DNA of 64,000 bases from Ancylobacter gelatini (GCF_022601675.1 NZ_JAKVIL010000013.1:62001-126000), one strand, 5' to 3'. Positions 33,052-42,227 are shown, counted from the stretch's first letter. The notes: generated from the letters alone by a model not told the origin. A program made the numbers and translations.

Positions 33052-34032
33052 ATGCCCCGTTGCCTCATCGTGCAACCTATCCACCCCGCCGGGCTCGACC
33101 TGCTGGCGCAGGCCGGCATCGAGCCGGTGAATGCCCCGGCCTATGATGCCGACACCATCATCCGCGCCATGGCCGGCATGGAGGCGGTCATCACCCGCGA
33201 TGCTGGCCTGCGCGCCCCGGCCATGGCCGCCGCGCCCGGCTTGCGCGTCATCGGCGTGCACGGCGTGGGCACCGATCCGGTCGATATCGGAGAGGCGAGC
33301 CGGCGCGGCGTCTGCGTGGTCAACACGCCGGGCACCAATGTGCGCGCGGTCGCGGAGCAGACGCTGGCCCTGACGCTGGCGCTCGCCAAGTCGGTGCCGG
33401 GAGCGGACGCGGCGGTCCGGCGTGGCGATTTCGGCTTCAAGTACCGCGCGCCGCTGCGCGAACTGCACGGGGCGATCTTCGGCGTGGTCGGCTTCGGCAA
33501 TATCGGCCGCGCCACGGCGGAGCTGGCGCGCGCCTTCGGCATGCGCGTGGTCGGCTTCTCGCGCAGCCAGCCGGATTCGGCGTTTCTCGAATCCGGCGTC
33601 GAGCGGATGGACAGCCTCGACGCGCTGCTCGCCATCGCCGACGTCGTTTCGCTGCACCTGCCGAATACGCCGGAAACGCGCGGTGTGATCGGCGCGCGCG
33701 AGCTGGGGCTGATGAAGCCGGGCGCGTTTGTGGTCAACACCTCGCGCGGCGCCCTGATCGACGAGACGGCTCTGGCGCAGGCGCTGGGCGCGCACCGCAT
33801 CGGCGGCGCCGGCCTCGACGTGTTCGTGCGCGAGCCGCTCGATCCCGCCTCGCCGCTCGCCGGCCTCGACAATGTGGTGCTCAGCCCTCACGTCGCCGGT
33901 TCTGCGGTCGAGGCGCTGGAGCGCACCGCCCTTCTCGTGGCGCAGCAGGTGGCGGAGGTGTTCGCCGGCCGCCGCCCGCGCCATCTCGTCAATCCTGAAA
34001 TATGGCCGCCGGGCCAGGGGGACCGCTCGTGA
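33052..34032 (+). CDS. D-isomer-specific 2-hydroxyacid dehydrogenase
   Basis: A 326-residue NAD(P)-dependent oxidoreductase of the SerA/hydroxypyruvate-reductase family. It has the Rossmann motif GVVGFGNIGRA, the catalytic Arg in NTSRGALIDE, Glu in DVFVREPLD and His in LSPHVAGSA, plus LPNTPETRGVI. There is no C-terminal ACT domain, so it is not a long-form phosphoglycerate dehydrogenase. It lies 38 bp after the glutaminase gene and overlaps the amidase start (GTGA). It probably reduces or oxidises a 2-keto/2-hydroxy acid in the same pathway. Confidence 0.93.
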   Translation: MPRCLIVQPIHPAGLDLLAQAGIEPVNAPAYDADTIIRAMAGMEAVITRDAGLRAPAMAAAPGLRVIGVHGVGTDPVDIGEASRRGVCVVNTPGTNVRAVAEQTLALTLALAKSVPGADAAVRRGDFGFKYRAPLRELHGAIFGVVGFGNIGRATAELARAFGMRVVGFSRSQPDSAFLESGVERMDSLDALLAIADVVSLHLPNTPETRGVIGARELGLMKPGAFVVNTSRGALIDETALAQALGAHRIGGAGLDVFVREPLDPASPLAGLDNVVLSPHVAGSAVEALERTALLVAQQVAEVFAGRRPRHLVNPEIWPPGQGDRS

Positions 34033-35297
34033 CATCCGACATCGCCATTGATCGCGCCTTTGCCGAACGCCTGTTCGACGAACTGGCGGAACACACCACG
34101 GATGCGCCGGGCATCACCCGCGCCGCCTATGGGGAGGGCGAGCAGTTCGCCCATGAGGTGATGAAGCGCGAGGCGGCGGCGCTCGGCCTGTCGCAGCGCA
34201 TCGACCCGGCCGGCAATCTCTATCTGACCTATGAGGGGCGCGATCCCACTTTGCCGGGCTGGGTGGTGGGCTCCCATCTCGATTCGGTGCCCCATGGCGG
34301 CAATTTCGACGGTGCCGCCGGGGTGATCGCCGGCCTGTCGGCGGTGCGGGCACTGGTCGAGGCCGGGGTCCGGCCGCGCCGCTCGGTCACGGTGATGGCG
34401 ATCCGGGCCGAGGAGAGCAACTGGTTCCCGCTGTCCTATCTCGGCAGCCGCGCCGCGCTCGGCCTGCTGCCGGACGCAAGCCTCGACACGCCGCGCGCCG
34501 ACACCGGGATCGCCCTGCGCGAGCACATGGCGCGGCTCGGGCTCGATCCCGCGCAGGTCGGCACCGGCAAGGTGCATCTCGACCCGAAGGGCCTGCACGG
34601 CTTCGTCGAGCTGCATATCGAACAGGGGCCGGTGCTCGGCGCCGAAGATGTGCCGATCGGCCTCGTTACCGGCATTTCCGGCAGTTTCCGCTACCGCAAG
34701 GCACGGATTCTGGGCGAATGGGGCCATTCCGGCGCCGTGCCGCGCAGCCACCGCCACGACGCGGTGTTCGCGCTCGCCGATCTCATCACCGCGCTGGATG
34801 GCCTGTGGGCCGAAGTGCTGGCCGATGGCGAGACCGCGACCATCACCTTCGGCGAGGTGGCGACGCCGCCCGATCTGCATGGTTTCAGCAAGGTGCCGGG
34901 CGAGGTCGGCTTCTGCCTCGACGTGCGCAGCCTGTCGCCGGGCTGCCTGGAGCGCATCCACGCCCGGCTGATGGAACTCGTGGCGCGGATCGAGACGGCA
35001 CGCGGCGTCACCTTCGATCTCGGCGAGCGTTCCGGCTCGATGCCGGCGCGGCTGGACGAGAGCCTGCGCGCGCAGTTCGCGGCGGTGGCGCAGGCGCAAG
35101 GCGTCGGCTTCGTCGAGATGGCGAGCGGGGCCGGCCACGACACCGCGACCTTCGCCAATGCCGGCGTGCCTTCGGCGCTGGTGTTCCTGCGCAACCAGAA
35201 CGGCAGCCATAATCCCGACGAGGCGATGCGCATCGAGGATTTCGTGGTCGCCGCCGACGTCATCGCGCATCTTCTGGCGCGCGACGACAATCGCTGA
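34029..35297 (+). CDS. M20-family hydantoinase/carbamoylase-type amidase
   Basis: A 422-residue dimetal amidase of the group that includes N-carbamoyl-L-amino acid hydrolase, beta-ureidopropionase and allantoate amidohydrolase. Motifs are VVGSHLDSVPHGGNFDG, AEESNWFPLSYLGSRA, HIEQGPVL, EWGHSGAVPRSHRHDA, SGAGHDTATF and QNGSHNPDEAM. It removes carbamoyl or related groups from amino acids. The GTG at 34029 overlaps the dehydrogenase stop and has AGGGGA seven bases upstream; ATG 34002 is less likely. Its stop lies only three bases from the convergent pxpA stop. Confidence 0.92.
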   Translation: MTSDIAIDRAFAERLFDELAEHTTDAPGITRAAYGEGEQFAHEVMKREAAALGLSQRIDPAGNLYLTYEGRDPTLPGWVVGSHLDSVPHGGNFDGAAGVIAGLSAVRALVEAGVRPRRSVTVMAIRAEESNWFPLSYLGSRAALGLLPDASLDTPRADTGIALREHMARLGLDPAQVGTGKVHLDPKGLHGFVELHIEQGPVLGAEDVPIGLVTGISGSFRYRKARILGEWGHSGAVPRSHRHDAVFALADLITALDGLWAEVLADGETATITFGEVATPPDLHGFSKVPGEVGFCLDVRSLSPGCLERIHARLMELVARIETARGVTFDLGERSGSMPARLDESLRAQFAAVAQAQGVGFVEMASGAGHDTATFANAGVPSALVFLRNQNGSHNPDEAMRIEDFVVAADVIAHLLARDDNR

Positions 35298-35300
35298 GCG

Positions 35301-36074
35301 TCAGTCCAGCGTTTCGCCGAAGGGCAGCAGCTTGAGGCCGGCGCCGGAAAGCCGGTCGCGGATGGTGCGGGCCATCTCCACCGCGCCATGGGTGTCGCCA
35401 TGGACGCACACCGTTTCCGGCCGCACCTTGAGGCGGCCGCCGCTGGCGGTGATGATCTCGCCATCCTCCACCATGCGCAGCACCCGCGTCGCGGCGGCTT
35501 CCGCGTCATGGATCACCGCGCCGGGAAGCTTGCGCGAGACCAGATTGCCGTTGTCGGCATAGGCGCGGTCGGCATAAACCTCGCTCACCACGCGCAGGCC
35601 GGCGGCGAGGCCGGCGCGCTCCATCTCCAGCCCCGGCATGGCGATGAAGATCAGGTCGCGATCGACCGCGCGGATGGCGCGGGCCACCGCATCGGCCAGT
35701 TCCGCATCCTCATTGGCGATGTTGCCGAGCGAACCGTGGGTCTTCACATGCTGGAGCTTCTGCCCGTCGGCATGGGCGAGGGCCTGCAGCGCGCCGATCT
35801 GGTAGATGATGTGCTTCTCCATATCGGCCGGGCGTTCGCCCATGATCGGGCGGCGGCCGAAGCCCCACAGGTCGAGAAAGCTGGGATGGGCACCGACGCC
35901 CACCCCGTTCCTCTTCGCGGCTGCCAGTGTCGCGGCCATCACCAGCGGATCGCCGGCATGAAAGCCGCAGGCGATGTTGGCGGAGGTGACGATCTCCAGC
36001 ATCGCCGGATCGTCGCCGAGCGTGTAGACGCCGAAGCCCTCGCCCATGTCGCAATTGATGTCGATGCTGGTCAT
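35301..36074 (-). CDS. pxpA: 5-oxoprolinase subunit A (LamB/YcsF family)
   Basis: A 257-residue subunit of the prokaryotic ATP-dependent 5-oxoprolinase PxpABC, which opens pyroglutamate to glutamate in the cytoplasm. It shows DINCDMGEGFGVY, SANIACGFHAGDPLVM, GVGAHPSFLDLWGFGRR, HVKTHGSLGN and VCVHGDTHGAVEMA, all family hallmarks. The start overlaps the pxpC stop by four bases. It is the last gene of the minus-strand operon pxpB-pxpC-pxpA. Confidence 0.96.
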   Translation of the reverse strand: MTSIDINCDMGEGFGVYTLGDDPAMLEIVTSANIACGFHAGDPLVMAATLAAAKRNGVGVGAHPSFLDLWGFGRRPIMGERPADMEKHIIYQIGALQALAHADGQKLQHVKTHGSLGNIANEDAELADAVARAIRAVDRDLIFIAMPGLEMERAGLAAGLRVVSEVYADRAYADNGNLVSRKLPGAVIHDAEAAATRVLRMVEDGEIITASGGRLKVRPETVCVHGDTHGAVEMARTIRDRLSGAGLKLLPFGETLD

Positions 36075-37138
36075 GTCCGCCCCGTCTCGCTGAAGGGATC
36101 CTGCGCGGCGCAGGTGACGCCGCTGATGAGGTTGAGGCCAAGCAGCCGGTCGCTGGTGAGCGCGGCCGCGCCGAACACCACCGGCTCCATGCCGGCGATG
36201 ATCTCTTTGAGGCTCGCCGCTGCCGCCTGCGCGATGCGGACGGCCTCCGCGAGGTCCACCGCCTCGAAGCGGATCTCGTCGCCGGGCCGCGCCTGGGCGA
36301 GGAGCCGCAGGTCCGGGCCGATCACGGTCGCGATCTTCGGGTAGCCGCCCGTGGTCTGACGGTCGGCGAGCAGGATGATCGGCCTTCCATGACCGGGTAT
36401 CTGGATCGAGCCGTTGGCGATGCCGTCGGAGACGATGTTGAAGCCGGCAGCATGCTCGACCTCGGGGCCTTCAAGCTGGCAGCCCATGCGATCGGTGCGG
36501 TTGGAGAGGCGATAGGTCGAGGTCAGGAAGGTCTCGATGCCCTTCGCCGTAAACGCGTCCGCCTGCGGGCCGAGCACCACGCGCAGCCGGGTTTCCGCGG
36601 CCGGGAGCTGGCCGGCATCGAGCCGCAGCGGCGGGCCGGAGGGCGCGCCCTTCAGCAGCAGGATGGCCCCGGCACCGAGCGGGCCGCCATCGAGCCCGCC
36701 GATGCGCGAGCGGGTATGGGTCGAGACGCTGCCCAGCACCGGGGCGACATCGAAGCCGCCCGCGACCGCGAGATAGCCGCGCATACCGCTCGCCGCGCGA
36801 CCGACCGTCAGCGTGTCGCCGCGCACGAGGTCATGCGCCTGATGGGGCTGCGCCGGCCGGCCGTTGATCGCGAGCGGCATCGTCGCGCCGGCCAGCGCGA
36901 TGCGGCAATTGGGGGCGGCGACGGTGAAGGCGATGCCGGACAGCGTCATCTCCACCACCGCGGCGTCGCCGGGATTGCCGACCAGCGCGTTGGCAAGGCG
37001 CATGCTGAAGCTGTCCATCGCGCCGGAATTGGAGATGCCGAAGCGCTGATAGCCGAAGCGGCCGGCGTCCTGAAGCGTGGAGAACAGCCCGCCATCGCTC
37101 AGCGCCAGATGATCATCGCTTTTCGGATCATCGCTCAT
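36071..37138 (-). CDS. pxpC: 5-oxoprolinase subunit C (biotin-dependent carboxyltransferase family)
   Basis: A 355-residue subunit of PxpABC. GLFSTLQDAGRFGYQRFGISNSGAMD, RMGCQLEGP and DGIANGSIQIPGHGRPIILLADRQTTGGYPKIATVI are the family signatures (AHS2/KipA-like). It overlaps pxpB and pxpA by four bases each, so the three subunits are translationally coupled in the order B-C-A. Confidence 0.96.
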   Translation of the reverse strand: MSDDPKSDDHLALSDGGLFSTLQDAGRFGYQRFGISNSGAMDSFSMRLANALVGNPGDAAVVEMTLSGIAFTVAAPNCRIALAGATMPLAINGRPAQPHQAHDLVRGDTLTVGRAASGMRGYLAVAGGFDVAPVLGSVSTHTRSRIGGLDGGPLGAGAILLLKGAPSGPPLRLDAGQLPAAETRLRVVLGPQADAFTAKGIETFLTSTYRLSNRTDRMGCQLEGPEVEHAAGFNIVSDGIANGSIQIPGHGRPIILLADRQTTGGYPKIATVIGPDLRLLAQARPGDEIRFEAVDLAEAVRIAQAAAASLKEIIAGMEPVVFGAAALTSDRLLGLNLISGVTCAAQDPFSETGRT

Positions 37139-37887
37139 GGCCGGGGCTCCGCATTCGAGGCCAGCCGTTCCGCCACGACTTCCCCGCGCTGCGCGGCGGC
37201 GAGCATGTCGTCATACTCGTCCGCGCCGACGGGATAGAAGCCCAGCGTGTCGCCCGGCGCGAACAGGAACGGCTCCGCGCGAGCCGGATCATAGGAGCGC
37301 ACCGGGGTCTGGCCGAGAAGATGCCAGCCGCTCGGCACTTCCAGCGGCGGGGAGACCGCCGCCTGCCGCCCGCCGATAGACACGCTGCGCGGCGGCGTCT
37401 TCGGGCGGGGATCGGTGCGCCGGCTGGTGTGGATCGCTTCCGGCAGGCCGCCGAGATAGGCGAAGCCGGGGGCGAAACCGATCATGTAGACCCGGTACAG
37501 CGCGCCGCTATGGATCGCGATCAGCTCCTCGGTGGACAGGCCGTGGAGCTTGGCCACCGCTTCCAGATCGACGCCATGCTCGCCGCCATAGCGCACCGGC
37601 ACGCGCCAATGCGCGCCGCCGGCCGCATCGTCTTCGCCATGATCGAGCGCGAGGATGTGGCGGGCCAGCGCGTCGCGCCCGATCGCCAGCGGATCGAACA
37701 GCACCAGCAGCGAGCGGTAGGTCGGGACGGTCTCGCGCACGCCTTGGACCGGGTGCTCGGTAAGCGCCCGATCCAGCGCGACCACGCGCCGGTTCACCGC
37801 TTCGTCGACATCGCTGCCGAACTCGACGACCAGCCCGCCATCTCCGGCATCCAGCAGGCGAGGGGGGGAGGTGGGGGACTGATTCAT
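37135..37887 (-). CDS. pxpB: 5-oxoprolinase subunit B (KipI/AHS1 family)
   Basis: A 250-residue subunit of PxpABC. It shows RLLDAGDGGLVVEFG, VPTYRSLLVLFDPL, VPVRYGGEHGVDLEAVA, YMIGFAPGFAYLGGLPE and PSGWHLLGQTPVRSYDP. It begins at ATG 37887 in the 299-bp divergent gap in front of the DUF1989 gene and heads the pxpBCA operon. The C-terminal end overlaps the pxpC start. Confidence 0.95.
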   Translation of the reverse strand: MNQSPTSPPRLLDAGDGGLVVEFGSDVDEAVNRRVVALDRALTEHPVQGVRETVPTYRSLLVLFDPLAIGRDALARHILALDHGEDDAAGGAHWRVPVRYGGEHGVDLEAVAKLHGLSTEELIAIHSGALYRVYMIGFAPGFAYLGGLPEAIHTSRRTDPRPKTPPRSVSIGGRQAAVSPPLEVPSGWHLLGQTPVRSYDPARAEPFLFAPGDTLGFYPVGADEYDDMLAAAQRGEVVAERLASNAEPRP

Positions 37888-38062
37888 GGGCGTCTTGGCG
37901 GATGTTCGGTGCCGAAGGCACGGCGGGAGGAGGGGGCGGTTTTGGCGATGGTGTGATTTTTATCGATATAATTCAATATGTTATTTGAAAATCACTCGCA
38001 TCGCTCCGGCCATGATCGGTCAGGAGCGCCGATCCGCAAAGGCCAAATCACAGGCAGGCATG

Positions 38063-38108
38063 CATAAAAATTCCACTTGCATTCCCTCGGTATACCATAA
38101 AAATTCCA
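38063..38108. promoter_or_regulatory. Direct repeat pair with GGTATACC palindrome
   Basis: CATAAAAATTCCA occurs at 38063-38075 and again at 38096-38108, 33 bp apart or about three helical turns. The palindrome GGTATACC (38089-38096) abuts the second copy. The block lies 79 bp before the DUF1989 start inside the 37888-38186 gap, which is AT-rich (a run around 37950-37985) and holds no gene. It is a likely regulator-binding region, perhaps for the GntR protein at 42228 encoded within the downstream operon. Confidence 0.4.
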
Positions 38109-38186
38109 GCAATCGATCCGGCGCGCATCGGCCAATTCGGCCGGCGCTGGCGGCGGGTCGCGTTTCACTGGCAGAGGCGTGTGCAG

Positions 38187-38813
38187 ATGACATTCGACGA
38201 GGCCGCCCAGATCGTTCTTCCCGCCGGCCACGGCAAGGCGCTGCGCCTGAAGGCCGGCTGGAGCGTGCGGCTGACCAACCCTTACGGCACGCAGGCGCTC
38301 GACTTCTGGGCGTTCAACGCCGAAGACCTGTCCGAATTCCTGTCCATGGACAATCTGCGCTCGTTCAACTCGGTCGCCTATGTCAACAAGGGCACCGCGC
38401 TGGTAACGACCGAGCGACGCCCGATCGTCTGCATCGCCGAGGACACCTCGGCCGGCAATCACGACACGCTGCTGTGCGCCTGCAACCCGGCGATCTATCG
38501 CCAGCTCGGCGTGACCGGCTTTCACCGCTCCTGCGCCACCAACATGCATGAGGCGCTCGGCGAGATCGGCATCACCTATCCCTTCACCCCCGCGCCGCTG
38601 AACCTGTTCATGAGCGTGGAGGTGCGCCCCGACGGCACGCTCGACCGTATCCTGCCGCGCTCCAAACCCGGCTCCTATATCGAGATGAAGGCCGAGTTCG
38701 ACGCGGTACTGGTGTTCTCCAACTGCCCGCAGGACATCACCACCATCAACGGCCCGGACCGCACGCCGCGCGACTGCATCCTCGACATTCTTCCCCCCGT
38801 GGGGGCGGCGTGA
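38187..38813 (+). CDS. DUF1989 (urea-carboxylase-associated) family protein
   Basis: A 208-residue protein of the DUF1989 family, normally found beside urea carboxylase or guanidine/urea degradation genes. It shows [76 protein letters not shown] and [13 protein letters not shown]. Several conserved Cys and His residues could bind metal. No urea carboxylase is in the window. ATG 38187 follows AGAGGCG at a good distance; GTG 38181 is too close. It heads the plus-strand operon that continues with an ABC importer and a ureohydrolase. Confidence 0.88.
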   Translation: MTFDEAAQIVLPAGHGKALRLKAGWSVRLTNPYGTQALDFWAFNAEDLSEFLSMDNLRSFNSVAYVNKGTALVTTERRPIVCIAEDTSAGNHDTLLCACNPAIYRQLGVTGFHRSCATNMHEALGEIGITYPFTPAPLNLFMSVEVRPDGTLDRILPRSKPGSYIEMKAEFDAVLVFSNCPQDITTINGPDRTPRDCILDILPPVGAA

Positions 38814-39622
38814 TGGCGGCCGCGCCCGAGCCGCTGCTGCGCATCCGCGAGCTGCGCAAGAATTTTGGCGCGCACGAGGTGCTCAAGGGCATCTCGCTCG
38901 ATGTCCATGCCGGCGAGGTGGTGTCGGTGATCGGCGCCTCTGGTTCGGGCAAGAGCACCTTCCTGCGCTGCATCAACGTGATGGAAATGCCCAATGCGGG
39001 CTTCCTCGACTTCGAGGATGCCCATTTCGATTTCGCCGAGGGCTCGCGCAGCCGGCCGAGCGAGGCGCAGCTTCGCGCGCTCCGCGCCCGCATCGGCATG
39101 GTGTTCCAGAGCTACAATCTGTGGCCGCACATGACGGTGCTGGAGAATGTGATCGAGGCGCCGATGCGCGTGCTCGGCCGCCCCCGTGCCGAGGCGGTGG
39201 CGACCGCGGAATCGCTGCTGGAGCGCATCGGCCTCGCCGACAAGCGCGGCGCCTATCCGAGCCGGCTCTCCGGCGGCCAGCAGCAGCGCGTGGCCATTGC
39301 CCGCGCGCTCGCCATGAAGCCGCGCCTCATGCTGTTCGACGAGGTGACCAGCGCGCTCGACCCCGAACTGGTCGGCGAGGTGCTGGCGCTGATGGCCTCG
39401 CTGGCGCAGGAGGGCATGACCATGCTGCTCGTCACCCATGAGATCGGCTTTGCCCGCGAGGTCTCGACCCGCACCGTGTTCTTCGACCAGGGGCTGATCG
39501 CCGAGGACGGGCCGCCGCGCGAGGTGCTGCGCCGGCCCAAGAGCGAGCGGCTTCAACAGTTCCTCAAGCGCGTGCTGCACGAGCATGTCGCGGATGAAGT
39601 GGCGGGAGGAGCGCAGCCATGA
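38813..39622 (+). CDS. Amino-acid-type ABC importer ATPase
   Basis: A 269-residue ATPase with Walker [12 protein letters not shown]-loop [13 protein letters not shown], signature [10 protein letters not shown], Walker [21 protein letters not shown] and H-loop VTHEIGFA. The ATG at 38813 shares one base with the DUF1989 stop (TGATG), and its own stop overlaps the permease start. It is close to the ATPase at 28382. Confidence 0.94.
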   Translation: MAAAPEPLLRIRELRKNFGAHEVLKGISLDVHAGEVVSVIGASGSGKSTFLRCINVMEMPNAGFLDFEDAHFDFAEGSRSRPSEAQLRALRARIGMVFQSYNLWPHMTVLENVIEAPMRVLGRPRAEAVATAESLLERIGLADKRGAYPSRLSGGQQQRVAIARALAMKPRLMLFDEVTSALDPELVGEVLALMASLAQEGMTMLLVTHEIGFAREVSTRTVFFDQGLIAEDGPPREVLRRPKSERLQQFLKRVLHEHVADEVAGGAQP

Positions 39623-40281
39623 CCTTTTCCGAATGGCTCGATTTCTTCCTGCCCTATGTGCCGGGCTTCCTGCACGCTTCCTGGCTGGTGCTGGTGATCA
39701 CCGTGCTGGTGATCCTGGTGAGCTGGGTGTGCGGGCTGCTGGTGGCGCTCGGCAAGGCCTCGCAGATCGGGGTGATCCGGCAGGCCAGCAATTTCTACAT
39801 CTGGTTCATTCGCGGCACGCCGGCGCTGATCCAGATCTTCATCGTCTATTTCGGCCTGCCGCAGCTCGGGCTCGGCCTGTCGCCCTTCGTGGCCGGCGTG
39901 CTGGCGCTCGGCATCAATAGCGGGGCCTATGTCGCGGAAATCATCCGCTCGGGGCTTTCCGCAATTCCCAAGGGGCAGGTGGAATCCTCGCTCGCGCTCG
40001 GCATGAGCCGCGTCGAGACGCTGCGCCGCATCGTGCTGCCGCAGGTGGTGCGCATCATCCTGCCCTCGGTGACCAATGAGGCGATCTCGACGCTGAAGAA
40101 CACCTCGCTGCTCTCCACCATCACCGTGGTGGAACTGACGCTCTACGCCCAGACCATCATCGCCACCACCTTCCGGCCCTTCGAGTTCTATGCCGCCACG
40201 GCGGTGATCTACCTGATCATGACCACGATGCTGTCGCAGGTCGCGGCCGTGCTGGAGCGCCACAATGCCCGCTATGTCTGA
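39619..40281 (+). CDS. Amino-acid-type ABC importer permease
   Basis: A 220-residue HisM-type permease with about five helices and [40 protein letters not shown] and [23 protein letters not shown]. It is the only permease of this importer, so a homodimer is expected. Its start overlaps the ATPase stop (ATGA). The binding protein lies two genes downstream at 41334, split from it by the ureohydrolase gene. Confidence 0.94.
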   Translation: MTFSEWLDFFLPYVPGFLHASWLVLVITVLVILVSWVCGLLVALGKASQIGVIRQASNFYIWFIRGTPALIQIFIVYFGLPQLGLGLSPFVAGVLALGINSGAYVAEIIRSGLSAIPKGQVESSLALGMSRVETLRRIVLPQVVRIILPSVTNEAISTLKNTSLLSTITVVELTLYAQTIIATTFRPFEFYAATAVIYLIMTTMLSQVAAVLERHNARYV

Positions 40282-40308
40282 TCCTTGCGCGAGGGGAGCG
40301 CGCCTCTC

Positions 40309-41268
40309 ATGAGTGTGCTGCCCGTCGATTCACTGGAAACCCCGCGCTTCTGCGGCGTGCCCACCTTCATGCGCCTGCCGCAGGCGACCATGCTCGACGG
40401 GCTGGATGCCGCCATCCTCGGCATCCCCTCCGATTCCGGCGCCCCGTTCCGCACCGGCGCCCGCTTCGCGCCGAACGCGGTGCGCGCCATGTCGATCATG
40501 CTGCGCCCGATCAATCCCTATCGCGGCGGCATCAACGTGTTCGAGGCGCTGCGCGTCGCCGATGCCGGGGACTGCTCGGTGGTGCCGGGCTATCTGGAGG
40601 AGACCTATACGCGGATCGAGGCCTCGGTGCGCACGCTGGTCGAGGCCGGCGTCACGCCGTTCGGCATTGGCGGCGACCATTCGGTGACGCTGGCCGAGAT
40701 CCGCGCGGTGGCCGCGACCCACGGCCCGGTGGCGCTGATCCAGTTCGACTCGCATTCCGACACCTGGGACAAGTATTTTGCCGGCAAAAAATACAGCGCC
40801 GGCACGCCGTTCCGCCGCGGCGTCGAGGAGAACATCATCGACCCGTCGCATTCGATCCAGGTCGGGCTGCGCGGTTCGCTGTTCTCGCCCACCGATGTCA
40901 GCCAGTCGCTCGATCTCGGCTACGACGTGGTGACCACCGACGAGATGTTCGCGATGGGCATGGAAGCGCTTGCCGAGCGCATCGCCGCGCGGACCGCCGG
41001 CCGGCCGGCCTTCCTCACCTTCGATCTCGATTTCGTCGACCCCGCCGCCGCGCCGGCGGTGGAGACGCCGGAGGCGGGCGGGCCGAATGCGCGCGAAACG
41101 CTCGACCTGCTGCGCCGCCTCAAGGGCATCAATCTGGTGGGCGCCGACGTGGTGGAGCTGGCACCGCCCTATGATGGGCCGGGACAGATCAGCGCCCTGC
41201 TCGCCGCCACCGTCATGGCCGAACTGCTCGCGCTCCATGCCGAGAGCCGGCCTGCCTTCCATCCGTGA
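40309..41268 (+). CDS. Ureohydrolase, agmatinase/guanidinobutyrase family
   Basis: A 319-residue dimanganese hydrolase that would split a guanidino compound into urea and an amine. Metal ligands are visible as H124 in GIGGDHSVTL, D147/H149/D151 in QFDSHSDTWDKY and D239/D241 in LTFDLDFVDPAAAP. The family's HGTPFR-type motif reads KYSAGTPFRRG, so the His is Ala164. ATG 40309 has GGGGAG ten bases upstream; the TTG at 40285 is less likely. It is embedded between permease and binding-protein genes, so its substrate is probably the imported compound. Confidence 0.9.
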   Translation: MSVLPVDSLETPRFCGVPTFMRLPQATMLDGLDAAILGIPSDSGAPFRTGARFAPNAVRAMSIMLRPINPYRGGINVFEALRVADAGDCSVVPGYLEETYTRIEASVRTLVEAGVTPFGIGGDHSVTLAEIRAVAATHGPVALIQFDSHSDTWDKYFAGKKYSAGTPFRRGVEENIIDPSHSIQVGLRGSLFSPTDVSQSLDLGYDVVTTDEMFAMGMEALAERIAARTAGRPAFLTFDLDFVDPAAAPAVETPEAGGPNARETLDLLRRLKGINLVGADVVELAPPYDGPGQISALLAATVMAELLALHAESRPAFHP

Positions 41269-41333
41269 AAGACGCCAGCCTTAAGAAGAAAAGTCGCCGC
41301 CTTCCCGTCAACCAGCTTTCTCAGGGGACTATC

Positions 41334-42122
41334 ATGCGCTTTCCGTTTTTGCCCGTCATCGCCGCGGCCGCGCTCGGCGCGCTGGTCGCCCAGCCCGCCG
41401 CCGCTCAGGAGCTGGAACTGATCCAGCCCGGCAAGATCCTCATCGCCACCGAAGGCACCTACCCGCCCTTCTCCATGCGCGCCCCGGACGGCACGCTGGA
41501 CGGGCTGGAAATCCGCGTCGGCAAGGAGATCGCCAAGCGGCTGAACCTCGAATACACCCCGGTCATCATCAAGTGGGAATCGCTGCTCGTCGGGCTTGAG
41601 GCCGGCCAGTACGATTTCGCCTCCGACGCCATGGACATCACCGAAGCCCGCCAGAAGCAGGTGACCTTCGCCGATGGCTGGCTGGAATCGGGCGGCCGCG
41701 TCGTGACCAAGAAGGGCTCGGACATCAAGAAGTCCGCCGACATCAAGGGCCGCACCGTCGGCGTGCTGGTCGCCTCGACCTGGCAGAAGCTCGCCGAGGA
41801 GCGCGGCGCCACGGTGAAGTCCTACAAGGCCGAATCCGACGCGCTGCAGGATCTGGTGAACGGCAATATCGACGCGGTGATCACCGATTCGATCGCTGCC
41901 GCCTACGCCATCCAGGAATCCAAGCTGCCGCTGACCATGACGGATGACTATGTGAGCCATGTCCAGAAGGGCTTCCCCTTCAAGAAGGGCAAGCCGAACC
42001 TCGTCAAGGCGGTGAACAAGGCGCTGGCCGACATGATCGCCGACGGCACCTATGCCAAGCTCACCACCCCGATCGTGGGCTATTCGCCCGCGCCCAAGGA
42101 CCCGATCCGCACGCAGTACTGA
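41334..42122 (+). CDS. ABC importer binding protein, polar amino acid family
   Basis: Periplasmic binding protein of 262 residues with a signal peptide (FLPVIAAAALGALVAQPAAA) and family 3 motifs: ILIATEGTYPPFSMRAPDGTLDGLEI, GLEAGQYDFASDAMDITEARQKQVTF and VNGNIDAVITDS. TEGTYPPF is typical of lysine/arginine/ornithine-type binders, which fits a guanidino or basic substrate. ATG 41334 has AGGGGA nearby. A hairpin follows 24 bp after the stop. Confidence 0.93.
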   Translation: MRFPFLPVIAAAALGALVAQPAAAQELELIQPGKILIATEGTYPPFSMRAPDGTLDGLEIRVGKEIAKRLNLEYTPVIIKWESLLVGLEAGQYDFASDAMDITEARQKQVTFADGWLESGGRVVTKKGSDIKKSADIKGRTVGVLVASTWQKLAEERGATVKSYKAESDALQDLVNGNIDAVITDSIAAAYAIQESKLPLTMTDDYVSHVQKGFPFKKGKPNLVKAVNKALADMIADGTYAKLTTPIVGYSPAPKDPIRTQY

Positions 42123-42145
42123 TCGGTGCGGGCTTCAAGCCCGCC

Positions 42146-42174
42146 GGCACGCCGGATCCAGCATCCGGCGTGCC
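42146..42174 (+). terminator. Terminator-like hairpin after binding-protein gene
   Basis: Perfect 12-bp arms GGCACGCCGGAT and ATCCGGCGTGCC with a five-base loop are followed by TTT-CATG-TTT. It may end or attenuate transcription between the importer genes and the GntR-lyase-SDR genes. Confidence 0.65.
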
Positions 42175-42227
42175 TTTCATGTTTCCGGCTTCCCGAACGG
42201 CGCCCACCCGGCGCGGCGAGAGTTGAG

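Noticed and set aside
38187..38813. Urea carboxylase system
   Set aside because: DUF1989 is annotated as urea-carboxylase-associated, but neither urea carboxylase nor allophanate hydrolase is encoded in the window.
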